A stretch of DNA of 64,000 nt, taken from Pleurodeles waltl. Its lineage: Eukaryota; Chordata; Amphibia; Caudata; Salamandridae. How positions within the stretch are numbered: the stretch's first letter is position 1; each line of letters starts with the position of its first letter. Where the stretch lies: NCBI RefSeq assembly GCF_031143425.1, contig NC_090448.1:334936177-335000176 (forward strand), written 5' to 3'. The notes under the pieces are model-generated. The model did not search any database. It saw only the letters and a list, made by a program, of their open reading frames with translations, and was not told the DNA's origin. The position numbers were made by a program, and so were the translations under genes. Positions 20,483 to 31,636 of the stretch are shown here, piece by piece.

Positions 20483-22935
20483 TGCAGGAAAGTGCCACTG
20501 TTGGCAAGGTTACCCCCCACTTTTTGCCTAGTGTTGATGCCAACTTTGATTGAAAGTGTGCTGGGATCCTGTTAACCAGGCCCCAGCACCAGTGTTCTTT
20601 CCCAAAAACTGTACCTTTGTTTCCACAATTGGCAAAACCCTGGCACACAGTTATGTCCCTTGTAAATGTACCCATGGTACCAAGGTCCCTGTGGCCAGAG
20701 AAGGTCTCTAGGGCTGCAGCACGTATTATGCCACCCTATGGGACAGCTCAGCCAGCACATGTACACTGCCTTTCAGCCTGGGTGTGCTGGTGGGGAGAAA
20801 AAGACAAAGTCAACATGGCACCCCTCTTAAGGTGCCATGCCCACAAACCACTGCCTGTGGCATAAGTAAGTCACCCATCTAGCAGGTCTTACAGCCCTAA
20901 GGCAGGGTGCACTAACCCACAGGTGAGGGCATAGCTGTATGAGCAATATGCCCCTACAATTCCTAAGTCCATTCTCAGGCATTGTAAGTGCAGTGTAGCC
21001 ATATTGAGTATTGGTCTGGGAGTTTGTCATTACAAACTCCACAGCTCCATAATGGCTTCACAGAATACTGGGAAGTTTGATATCAAACTTTTCAGCACAA
21101 TAAACCCACACTGATGCCAGTGTGAGATATATTAAAAAATGCACACAGAGAGCGTCTTAGAGATGCCCCCTGTATGTTAGCCAAACTGCTAGTGTAGGAC
21201 TGACCGGTCTGTGCCAGCCTGCCACTTTCAGACAAGTTTCTGACGACATGGGGTGAGTGGCTTTGTGCACTCTGTGGTCAGAAACAAAGCCAGTCCGGGG
21301 TGGAGGTGCTTCACACCTCCCCACTACAGAAACTGTAACACCAGGTGGTCAGCCTCAAAGGCTCAAGCCCCGGATTACAGTGCCCCTGGACACTTCAGCT
21401 AGTGGAGCTGCCCACCCTCTGAAAAAAGCCCCACTTTTGGCAGCAAGTCCGGTAGGAAAATTAAAGGAAACAGGGAGGAGTGACCACCCCACCAGCGACC
21501 ACCCCTAATGTGTCCAGAGCTGAGGTGACCCCCTCCCTTCAGAATCCTCCATATTGGTTTGGAGGACAGGGACCTAAAGGATTAGGTGTGTGCCCCCCTC
21601 CCCAAAGGGATTGGGCACAAGGAGGGTGTAACCACCCTCAGGGAAAGTAGCCATTGGCTACTGCCCTCTGACCCCTAAAATGCCCCTAAGTCTAGGAATT
21701 AAGGGCCTCAGTGAACACAGGTCACCAGATTCCTGGCGACCTACAAGAAGAAGAAGGACTGCTTAGCTGAAACCCCCAGTAGAAAAGAAGGAAGATGACA
21801 ACTGCTTTGGCCCTAGCCCTACCGGCCTGTCTTTTGCTTCAAAGAACCTGCAAAAGACCAGCAACACATCCAGCGGGACTAGCGACCTCTGCCCAGCTCC
21901 AGAGGACTGCTCTGCAGCCAAAAGAACCAAGAACTCTGAGGACAGTAGCCCTGTTTAAGAAAAATGAAGGCCTGCCACCTCACTCAGGATGCGTGAGTCG
22001 TGACCACTCTGCACTCAACACCCCCGGCCCGTGTCCAGGTGGTCAACCCAGCTGTAGAGGGCCCTTAGGCTATTGCGAGCAAGTGCCCACCCTGGCTTGA
22101 TCTCTCCATGACAACGCCTGCTGAGGGAATCCCGAGGACCCCCTGACCGCGAAACCACGGACAAAGATATCCAACGCCTAAAGACACACTGTACCCGCAG
22201 CCCCCAGGCCTTGGAGAAACCAAAACCCGTTGCAGCTGCGTCCAGCAGGTGGCCCTCCTCCTTGTCCATGCAGTGGTGTGCTCGAGACACCCCCGTGGAC
22301 CTCGCCTGCAGCCTCTGAGTGACCCACAGGGTCCCCTCATAGCCCAGAATTGGAAACCCGACATCCTGTTTGCATCCTGCACCCGGCCGCCCATGTGCCA
22401 CTTAGGGTGTGTGTTTGGTGCCTACTTGTTGCCCCTCCAGTGCTCCTCTAATCCCCCCTGGTCTACCCTCTGAGACACAGGTACTTATCTGCAGGCAGAC
22501 CTGATTCTGAGTACCCATTATCTCCATAGGAGCCCATGTTAAATTTGCTCATCTTTGACCTCTGCAGCCGGCCAGCCCAGTGTTTCTAGTGGTGGGTGTT
22601 TGGGGTTAACTTAAACCCCAACCGGTGGACTTCCTAAAACCCAGAGACTGAAACTGTAAGTGTTGTACTTACCTGCAAAACAATCTAACATTTCTTCCCC
22701 CCAGGAACTGTTTCTGAAAATTGCACCATATCCATTTTTAATTATATGCCAATAGTTCAAAAACTGTATAACTTATCAATTTCAAACAAAGTACTGTTTA
22801 TACATGTGTGAAATACGAATCTATTGAAGTACTTACCTGCAACTTGAATCTTGTGGTTCTAAAAATAAATTAAGAAAATATATATTTGCTATAACAATGG
22901 ACAAACAATAGAAAAATACACTGCTTCACATCCTA
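20483..22935 (+). mobile_element. Gmr1-like LTR fragment (copy 1)
   Basis: Starts tgcaggaaagtgcc and runs through tggcaaggttaccccc, similar to the termini of copies 2 and 3 and to the LTR start of the complete Gmr1-type element. Shared internal blocks with copy 3 (reversed) include caattggcaaaaccctggca, accccagcac-type sequence near 20580 and cagttcctgggggg near 22700. At the right the sequence passes into Harbinger A near 22935, where cctaaaatggcggc matches C near 46120. No internal coding region is attached, so it is a solo or truncated LTR. Short open frames inside are not supported as genes. Confidence 0.65.
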
Positions 22936-23233
22936 AAATGGCGGCCCCCTGACCTTGACGTCAAGACACTGGCTATCTCATCGCCGTCAGTGGAAGTTGA
23001 CAGTGTGGTAGGTGTAACACAGACATAACCTAATGTGTGTGACAGCTACATATGAAAGCCAATGGCTGTGTGTGTCTCCGTCCCGGATCACGTGTGCCAT
23101 GTACTTGTATGCAGTGTCTGAAAAAAAGCTCACTCAGCTCCTAACACTGCAGCCAACAACACCGCCTCAACTTTTGCTGCTGTTACCAACTTCTGGAAAC
23201 CAGGATTCCAGGCAAAGCAGGTGATGGACCCCT

Positions 23234-23317
23234 GCCTTTTCCCCTGAAGAGTTGGACCTCCTTGCCACAGAGATCCCATCCCTGTACAGTCAGATGAATG
23301 GCAATCCAGAGGAAAAG
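23234..23317 (+). pseudogene. Harbinger A third gene, exon 1
   Basis: The frame reads AFSPEELDLLATEIPSLYSQ then MNGNPEEK, ending at a GT donor (aag|gtacat). It aligns residue for residue with exon 1 of the third gene of C (AFSTEELEKLVDGVLPLYTL then LYGPPDKQ) and of B. The start codon and the residues before AFS are not clear here. The alignment is the evidence that the third gene is an old, shared part of this Harbinger group. Confidence 0.7.
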
Positions 23318-24337
23318 GTACATGTTTGAGGGGGAAATGTTTTACTAAATAACTTGTTCCTTCTTTATATGCAGGTTAATGTGTCCATTTTTGTTCATGA
23401 GTGAAGTGTTGTGATTGGAGTGTAGTGAACTGAATAATTTAGCTGGGTAAAGAATGTTATTTGACAATGCTAGTAATGTCCGTACATTGAAATGAAAAGT
23501 CACCCGAAAGAATAAGCTGAATTTATACTGTAGTTCATTTTACTCACAATTCCAGGTTTCAATAGACAAACTGCAGCCCCTTACTTACAGTGGCCGGTAG
23601 ACAGTGTACCACTAGCATATGTGAAAACATTCAGCCCTTGTCAAAATGAGAGAAATTTAAATTGCAAGAAGAAACTTTTCATTATGGAGTTGCCTGGTGC
23701 TTTTCTTTCAAGATAAACTACAGCCCATTTTTTGGAAGAGGAGTATCTGTATGTTTTCAATATGTCATGGTGCCAAATATGGGGAAAGGTATGTCCTGTG
23801 CTGCAATTCTAATCAACAAAGGCTCTGAATGACCCATGTAAGTATGCCACATTACTACACACACTTGTTCCTACATCACCAAAACCATGCTGACACTGAC
23901 ACATAGCAGCCCTTCCATGCTGCCCTTAGTCACTGTATGTGGTTCAGACTGTGGTATCTGACTCTTATCATATTAGGCATTAAGCCAATGTAGCTGTACC
24001 TGGGGGTATTTGTAAATAATGTACAGGTTGGTTAGCCTTTAGTAGCTCACAATGATTTTGATCAATCAGGAGTGGGTCTCACTACAGGAAAGGTTTCACA
24101 GCCCTGATCTAGGTAATGTTTGAGGCCTGGATTGGTAACCTGAGGCGATAGAAAGTGTTCAGGGTACTCAACAGATCACTGCAAATTAGTGTTTCTTAGG
24201 AACTTTCAAATGTTGGAAATTAATCTGTACTGTTTTGGGAATGCAGGTGAGAGATGCCACAATATTGTGTCACACCACTACAGACAAACTAAATCACTCG
24301 AAACATCTTTTGTTTTATTTTTCTCAACCATATAGGT

Positions 24338-24600
24338 CAACAGCGCAAAATCTGGAATGCCAATGCCTCAGTCTGCATTGCAGGAAGAAGTGGAAAGACC
24401 TACTACCCTGGAAAAGAAATTCAGCCGGAGTCCAGACCAGTTAGACCTCCCAACCAGACATGTGCTGTGCGTACGCCACACCCTGACCCCACTAATGACC
24501 TGCATTCTATCAGGGGCCTACCCGGAGCTTTATGGGCAGTTGAGGGCCCAACAAAAGCATCCTGGGGGTGATTTATTGTTTGTAGCTATTCTTGTTATTT
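24338..24600 (+). pseudogene. Harbinger A third gene, exon 2 (SANT-like)
   Basis: After an acceptor (catatag|gtcaac) one frame reads SLHCRKKWKDLLPWKRNSAG, matching STHCRKRWEDIRRWSKKTAE of C. A second frame then gives LTPLMTCILSGAYPELYGQL, matching MTPLMFRILAVAVAYPEWAS. About 50 bp at the exon start are missing relative to C. The frame is broken, so this is a remnant. The next exon lies 10 kb away because Harbinger B inserted in the intron. Confidence 0.65.
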
Positions 24601-25772
24601 AACCTTTTTTCAATACAACAATGTTGTATGGCATCAACATGACAGTTGACACACATCCAACGCACACGAGGATTTCTGGAGGTGTACGTTTTTAGATGGT
24701 GTTTGATGCAGTGTTTGGTATATTGATTTGTGCTAAAGATTGCCACCTGATTCCCCATCACAAGCCAAGTACTGTTTTGAGCAGACATATGTCTGCATAA
24801 GAAAAAAACAGGTATGCACATTGGCATCATTCCTTATCAAAAACATGCCAGGAATATGTTTTCACAGCAAGATTCAAGTCAGTTTATGTTGAAAGTAGCA
24901 GATTGTCATGAAGCCTTAGTCCTTCACAAATGTGCATGTGAGCCACTCTGCTTTAACCAACAATCATTTTTTTGCTAAACTGTATTGATTGAAACAGACA
25001 GGAATGTGTCCACATTTGTGACATAGTTACACGTACCCCAAACAACAATTTAGTGTCCTTTATTAGTCCTGATGAAAAATCAATGATGGTGAGAAATGTG
25101 ATACATAAAGGGACATTTGCAGATGAAAGGTTATGTCATATATTTGTTGGAGTATCCCATCTTAAAAAGTCTATATCGGGCCCAAAACGTGACTCTTGTG
25201 GAAATGTGAGAATGCTTTTGCTCTGCCCTGAAGTTGGTTTGAAATGTATCAAGGCCTATGTATTTACTCATGCCATCAAAGCCATTTGTCAATCCACACA
25301 AAAAAAGGATAAAAAAATATCTTCAATAGCATAGGTATGTACATGCTGTGCTAATACATTGCTAAAGCTTAATCAGTACCTACTCCACATGATATATAGT
25401 ACATTTGAAATATACTTTAGTTAGTTGAAGTAAGTGTTACCATTCTGAAATGAACAAAGGAAACAGGCTTTCAATTCATAGGATTATGGTACAACATTGC
25501 AGTAATTGTGGACACACATTGATCCAGTTTTTACTTTTGCTGAATGTAAATGATGCAGATTATTTGACCTTGTAAACACACTGTACAAATGTATTTCTGG
25601 TTACTGTAAAATGTTTGGGGACATAAGTTCATTATTCTAATCATTAAAGCCATAGCAATGAGAGGCGTGAAATGGTTCATTTAGAGAAATAAAAGTAGAT
25701 AAGATACAAGGGCATACATGATATGGGATCTAGCACTGGCAATTTCAAAACTGTGAGCACATGGTTTGAGAC
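24601..25772. other. AT-rich intron-like remainder of Harbinger A
   Basis: About 1.2 kb without recognisable coding content. A 93-codon frame at 25053-25334 has no family resemblance and ends in low complexity. By position this corresponds to intron 2 of the third gene of A, interrupted by Harbinger B. Confidence 0.4.
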
Positions 25773-26237
25773 TAAGGTGGTCATTATGACATTGGTGGTG
25801 AGTGTTAAAGTGGTGGAAATACTGCCAACAGGCTGGCGGTAAATACCGCCAAATTATGACCATGGTGGTGATAGCTCCCATAGACAGCCAATGTACCACA
25901 ACAACCACCAGGACGTTAACACCACTGGCCACGGCGGTAGCCATCAACAGCCAGATGGAAGCAAAGGTGCCGCCCACCATATTATGACATAGCAAACCAC
26001 CAGGATTTCCGGTTTGGTACCAACGCCATCAAAAGCCTGGCGGAAACACTACACAGAAGATGAAATACTCACCTTTAGATGCACAGAGGAGACTGCCGCC
26101 GCCATGGAAATGGAACTTCAAGTCTTCCCGATGCTATTCTACGCCATGGCCCTCCTGGTACACAACCGCCAACAAACACGACGCTGTGAGAACAGCCACC
26201 TAGCACACAGGTGAGGGAGGAAGGAAAAGGAGAGTGA

Positions 26238-26284
26238 CACACACACACAACACACACCATTGACACACACACACCATACACAGA
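26238..26284. repeat. (AC)n-rich microsatellite
   Basis: A run of cacacaca with interruptions near the left end of Harbinger B. No other significance seen. Confidence 0.7.
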
Positions 26285-27724
26285 ACCAGCTGCAGAATAA
26301 AACCAATGTCACAGGACCCACGTTAAAATAAAGCAAGGACTGCATTGAGAATTAACAAACACTGTAATTTGATGCCAACAGCCACCATATTGTCTATTCA
26401 AAAGCAGATGCATGCATCAATGTCTAGAATGGGCCAATGGCCAGTCCAAAGTACAAAAGTTCCACATAGCCACAGGGCACAGTCAAAGGCCCAACTTGAC
26501 TCCTGACGCAAACAGAATCCACTGTGCAGGGGCATCATGTTGGAAATGGGCCGGCACCTCAGGGGGAAAGGGGGGGGGTGGGAAGCACCTCAGCTGAAGT
26601 GGGGAACATGCCCACTGGTTCTGGAGGGGGCTCGTTACCCAATTGTCTCTGGCGGGGAGTGTAAGGCCACAGTCTCTGAAGTGGGGAACATGCCCACTAG
26701 TTCTGGAGGGGACTCCTTGCACAACAGTCCCTGGAGTGTGACCTACATGCCCTCTGCTGGAGGTGAGGGCTGAGGTGCCTCTGCTGGAGGTGAGGGCTGA
26801 TGTGCCTCTTGTGGAGGAGAGGGATGCTGTGCCTCTGCTGGAGGTGAGGGCTGCTGTGCCTCTGCTGGAGGTGGGGGCTCCTTGTCCTCTGCTGGTGGAG
26901 GGGGCCTCTTGCCTTTCTTTGGTGGTGGAATGGGAACCTTCCCTCTCTTTGGTGGTCCATTGGGAACCTTCCCTTTCTTTGGTGGGAGAGTGGGAAACTT
27001 CCCTTTCTTTGGTGGTGGAGTGTGAACCTTCCCTTTCTTTGGTGGTGGGGTGGGATCCTTGGCAATCTTTGGTGGTGGAGGTCAATCCATGTTTTTCCCT
27101 CTTGTGACGGGCATCCCTTGGCCTTTGACATGTCACTTGTGTCCTTGCCTCGAGGACTAAGAGATGCCTCCACCGTCCCCGTCTCCTGTCCCTTGGTTAT
27201 CACCACCCTAGTCCTCCATTTCTGAGGTGGAGGTGTGCTCACAGTAGGAGTGGCTGCCATCACAACCCTTTGTGCCAGCAGGTGATGATTTGATGGGAGC
27301 AGTGGCAGACTGTTTGGCTGAGGTGCTGTGCTGGGTCGTTGTGACCCTGCTCTTACCGGCAGGACAGGGGGCGGACGGGGAAGGAAGATGTGCAAGGAAA
27401 AGCTTCTTATGGATGTTGGAGTGGGATGTGGGAGGAGGGACGGTAGGGGAGTTTGAGGGAGTGGTTGTCAGAGGTGTACATCTGCTGGACTTGGGTGCGG
27501 GTGCATGGACAGTGTGCGTATGTGAGGTGGATGGCTGTTGGAAGTCTGAGTGGGTGCATTTGTGTCTCTTAGTTGGGGGGCAGACAGGGTGGGAGAGGAC
27601 AAAGGGGACGTGTGGATGGATGTTGTGGAGGTGTCTGCAAGTGTGGTATGTGTGCTGCTTCATGTGGTGATGGTGGTGGTGGCTGTTGATACAGTGCATG
27701 CAGGTGTGAGTGCGGATGTGAGAG

Positions 27725-27751
27725 AGGAGGAGGAGGAGGAGGAGGGGGAGA
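27725..27751. repeat. (GGA)n microsatellite in third-gene coding region
   Basis: GAG/GGA repeats that encode a poly-Ser stretch on the minus strand (SPSSSSSSSLTS). The homologous region in C is also Ser-rich (48110-48150). Confidence 0.6.
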
Positions 27752-29137
27752 CATTGGAGGCAGTGGATGTTGCTGTGTGTGCGACTGTCGTCTGTTGTTT
27801 GTGTGAGTGCTTGTGGCCTGAAGTGTGCTGCCTGTGTTTGACTGTGCTACTCTTGTGCGATGTTTTGTGTTCATGCTTGTCTGTATGTGTGCATGGGATG
27901 GGTTGGGGTTGAGGTAACTGGGACAGGGCAGTAGTAGTTGGAGGGGGGATGGTAGGACCAGGGACACTGGCTACCATCAGAGAGGAGGCCAGAGCCTGAA
28001 ACGATCTCTGTAGGGCTGCCAACTCACCGTGGATGCCCTCCAGGTAGGCATTGCATTGCGGAATCTGGGATGCCAGCCCCTGGATGGCATTCACTATGGT
28101 TGGCTGCCCTACAGAGATGGATCTCAGGAGGTCAATAGCCTCCTCACTGAGGGCAGCAGGGCTCACTGGGGTAGGGCCTGAGGTGCCGGGGCAAAGGAGA
28201 TGCCGAACCTCCTGGGTGAGTGGGCCCGGGCAACTCGGTGGGGGGCTACTTGGAGGACGGTGCTGGTATGGGGGGTGGCTGCTGTAGCTGGGGTGGTTCC
28301 AGAGGTGTCTGCCCACCACCACCAGGGAGCTCCCATCGGAGGTGAAATCAGAGTCAGTGTTGTCACCTCCTGTCTCTGCTGTGGTGCACCCCTCGCCCTC
28401 CGTCCCACTGGTCCCCTTGGCGTCGGTGGACTCTGCCTCCTGGGTCCTATGGAATGCAGCTCCCTCAGTTGCTGGTGCCCCTCCTTCTCCACCAAATGAT
28501 GCTAATGCACACACGGACAGGATGACAGAAGAAAATAGGGGGGGAGAGAAAGGGAGCACTGGGTCAATTACAGTACCAACATCACAGATGGCATACACAT
28601 TACCATCACACAAAGGGATCAGGGTTGAGCACTATGCATCGCACTGGCATTCCATTGGCTAGGTACCACAGCAAGATGAGAGCCAACTACCACCAACCGC
28701 ACTCTTCCTGGGACCTACTAAGCCCTGTCTGACATGGAATGCCACCCAGCTAAGATTTTGCTATACATCCATTTACCTTGAGCTGGACCATGCAGCAATG
28801 TCTGAGCTGGCATTAAGGGGCACCCACTAACTGAAATTCACCACCAGAATCCCATGCAAAGCAACAAAAATAGTTGTCACGCTCACTGTACTCACCCCCT
28901 TGTGGCTGCTGTGCTGCCCTCAAGCGCCCATCCAACTCTGGGTAGGCCACCGCCAGTATGCAGGCCATCAGGGGGGTCAGGTTCCGACGGGCACTCCGCC
29001 CTTGTTGGGAGCCATCCCCAGCTGGGCCTCCGGGGTCTTCCGGGCCAGCGTCTCAGGTCCTTCCACCTTTTCCTGCAGTGGGTGGTCTGCCTGCTATAGA
29101 CCTGCTATAGACCTCCAGGGTCCGCACCTCCTTGGTG

Positions 29138-29287
29138 ATGGCACGCCACAATCCCTTCTTCTGATGGGCGCTGACCTTCAGAGGTAATACAGACAGGAGG
29201 AAACCATTAACCATGGCACGCCACAATCCCTTCTTCTGATGGGCGCTGACCTTCAGAGGTAATACAGACAGGAGGACACCATTAACC
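29138..29287. repeat. 75-bp tandem duplication over the exon 2 boundary
   Basis: 29138-29212 and 29213-29287 are nearly identical. Each contains the acceptor and the first 12 codons of exon 2 of the B third gene, so the splice site and exon start are doubled. Near-identity indicates a recent event. Confidence 0.85.
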
Positions 29288-30020
29288 ATACAGTCCAGAC
29301 TGTCACACATATGGCCCACAAATTACATTTCCATCGCCATTGGCACACACATCACCAGAAGCCCTGCATGTGCACTACCATCAGACATACCCCCCACCTA
29401 AATGACACACTGCCAGCACACACATCTCCATGCAATCTTGTTGCATGCATTGTCCCCATGGTGTACTCACCTGTTGGTCTGGAGGCCCATACAGCTGTCC
29501 ATACATAGGTAGGACCCCATCCACCAGGTGCTCTACTCCTTCGAAGTGAAGACAGGGGCCCTTTCCCGTGTCCCAAGGGCCATGGCAGGAACCAGAGACA
29601 GGCAGAGCAGCACACGCAGTGTAGGTGTTGTCCTGTGGAAAGTCAGGAATCAAGTGAGGTTATAGACAGAAAATGGCAGTCACGTCCACAGCGGTCTACA
29701 GCGTCACCACTGCCAGTGATCCCCATTGGACACTGTACTCCATTGAGCCCCATTATAGCCAATGAGGACTAGCACGGTGGTGCAAGACCGCCTTCCGCCA
29801 TGATGCCCAATGCCGGCAGAGTTACATCACTTCCACCTGTCCATACTTACAAGACAGGTGGTCACCATTTTATGGTGGTGGACAACAATCAGAAATTGGA
29901 AACTGCGTCATTGCTGTAAATTGTACATGCATTGCCATTCACACTGTCCCATTACATACATGCTCAGTTACACTGAGGTGGTGGTCCCATTGTTCAGTTT
30001 GTGACACCCTTCTCATTCTT

Positions 30021-31151
30021 GTGTCCCTTAGATACCTACCACTGCAGAGGAATAGGAGGAGGCAAGACCCCGTGTACAGACCCCTTGTGGGCTTGGCTAT
30101 ACTGGAGGACAGGCACATAATAATGATCTGTAGACTGGACAGGGCCACAATCGCAGAGCTGTGTACTCAATTGGAGCCTGATCTGATATCAGCTATCCAT
30201 CATCCCACTGGAACCCCCCCTCTTGTGCAAGTTCTATCAGTGCTCCATTTCCTGGCAACTAGTTCTTTCCAAGTGACAGTGGGGTTGGCAGTGGGAATGT
30301 CACAGCCAATGTTCTCAATAGTGCTGGCAAGGGATGTGTCTGCCTTTCTCAAACATGTGCAGCTACATAGCTCCCCCCCCAAGTGGAAGATTTGACCACA
30401 GTGAAGGCTGGATTCTATGCAATGGGTCATATTCCTAATATTATTGGGGAGATTGATGGAACACCTATTGCATTCCCCCCCCCGCAGCACAATGAACAGG
30501 TGTTCAGGAATCGGAAGAGTTTCCACTCACTCAATGTGCAAATGGTGTGCCTGGCGGACCAGCACATCTCCCACATCACTGCCATGTATCTTGGGTCGGT
30601 GCATGATACCTTTGTCCTGAGGAATCGCAGCATCCCAAATGTAATGGCACAATTACAGAGGAACAGGGTGTGGCTAATAGGTGAGCCTGATTCCCCACCC
30701 AATATATGTTAGTGTATGCCTTCAGGAGTCATCCCCCATACCACTGTGTAAGGCTAATATTTGTCTCTCAATTCTTGCAGGTGACTCCGGCTACACAAAC
30801 CTGCCATGGCTCCTGACCCCTGTGAGGAATGCCAGGACAGGGGCTGAGTATCAGTACAATGATGCACATTGGCAAACCCGGCGGCCAATAGAATGTACTT
30901 TCGGCCTCCTGAAGTTCCAGGTTCAGATGCCTCCATTTGATAGGTGGATCCCTGTCTTCTCCCCTGAGACGGTCTGCCAGATAGTTGTAATATGCTGCAT
31001 GTTGTACAACCTGGCCCTCAGACAACATGTGCCTTATCTGCAGAAGGAGGAGATTGGAAATGCCCCTGTGGCAGCAGTGGACACTGAGGACAGTGAGGAT
31101 GAGGAGGCAGAGGATGAGGATGTGGACAACAGAACATCAGTGATCCAATGA
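30021..31151 (+). pseudogene. Harbinger B DDE transposase
   Basis: PIF/Harbinger transposases cut and join the element ends. Exon 1 covers the N-terminal helical region (VYRPLVGLAILEDRHIIMIC, QVLSVLHFLATSSF). After a one-base shift in a C run near 30365-30375 it continues to the catalytic part. D1 is in GEIDGTPIAF and D2 in LGSVHDTFVLRN. The intron runs from a gtgagc donor (about 30681) to ttcttgcag (30780). Exon 2 has DSGYTNLPWLLTPVRNARTG, E in RRPIECTFGLLKFQVQ, an acidic tail and a TGA at 31151. All three catalytic residues are present. The main lesion is the frameshift. The frame opens at GTG with no obvious ATG, so an upstream start or exon may be missing. Confidence 0.88.
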
Positions 31152-31446
31152 CACACAGGTAAGACAGTGGAACTCATTATTCCACTAATTATTTATGTTT
31201 TCAGTGTGGCTGTAGCAGGATGGCAGTCACTTTCTTGGCATCTCCACTGACTGTCACCTATGTCTTCTTAATTTTCAGATGTTGGTGTTATTACAACTGT
31301 GTACTGATGTGATGACTACAGAAGGCTATAGGTCATTATTTGTATGCTATCACAAAGTTCAGGTCAATTGCACAAGGTGTAACTGTTAACATAATTGCAC
31401 ATTTTCATCACATAAAACACTATCACTCAAGTTGTGTTCAGAGGTG

Positions 31447-31452
31447 TTTATT
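31447..31452 (-). terminator. Polyadenylation signal after Myb-like gene (B)
   Basis: AATAAACACC on the minus strand lies about 190 nt beyond the end of the Myb-like gene. The same AATAAACACC follows the Myb-like gene of C (44543-44548), which supports its being the real signal. Confidence 0.65.
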
Positions 31453-31636
31453 GTAGAGAAACATATAGAAGGGATAGTGTAATGGAATGGGGTGATGGTA
31501 GAGGTAAGTCCAGGATATTGGTCCAGTCTGTTTGTAGCACAGGTCCAGTGTCCAAGGGGCCATTGGAAGAGGAGCAATGGCAATTCAGAGTGGACAAGGA
31601 GAGACAGTGGAACACAAGCGGGACATTCAGGAGGGG

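Larger units (their letters stand above)
26743..29583 (-). pseudogene. Harbinger B third gene (SANT-like, acidic, repeat-tailed protein)
   Basis: Three exons. Exon 1 (29583-29471) encodes RAPVFTSKE then EHLVDGVLPMYGQLYGPPDQ, with a one-base shift between them, and ends at a gtgagt donor. Exon 2 (29175-28896) begins VSAHQKKGLWRAITKEVRTL and has THCRKRWKDLRRW-type sequence in a second frame. That is a tryptophan-spaced SANT/Myb-like pattern. Exon 3 starts at 28501 after tgcattag. It holds an Asp/Glu-rich segment (EGCTTAETGGDNTDSDFTSD), then the conserved helical block SEEAIDLLRSISVGQPTIVN with NAYLEGIHGELAALQRSF. A long Ser/Thr/Pro/His-rich stretch follows. The tail, in one of several open frames, is made of 10-residue units such as PPPKKGKVHT and PPAEAQQPSP, ending at a TAG (26743-26745). 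Frameshifts make this copy non-functional. Role unknown. Nuclear DNA binding is inferred from exon 2. Confidence 0.75.

Noticed and set aside
21795..22401. Open frames of 100-128 codons on both strands
   Set aside because: They lie inside the LTR fragment, are not matched as open frames in copies 2 and 3, and have no recognisable motifs.
25053..25334. 93-codon frame in AT-rich DNA
   Set aside because: No family resemblance, low-complexity end, and inside the decayed intron region of Harbinger A.
27208..27967. His/Thr/Pro-rich frames in two or three registers
   Set aside because: They are alternative readings of the low-complexity middle of the B third gene. Counting them separately would multiply one gene.
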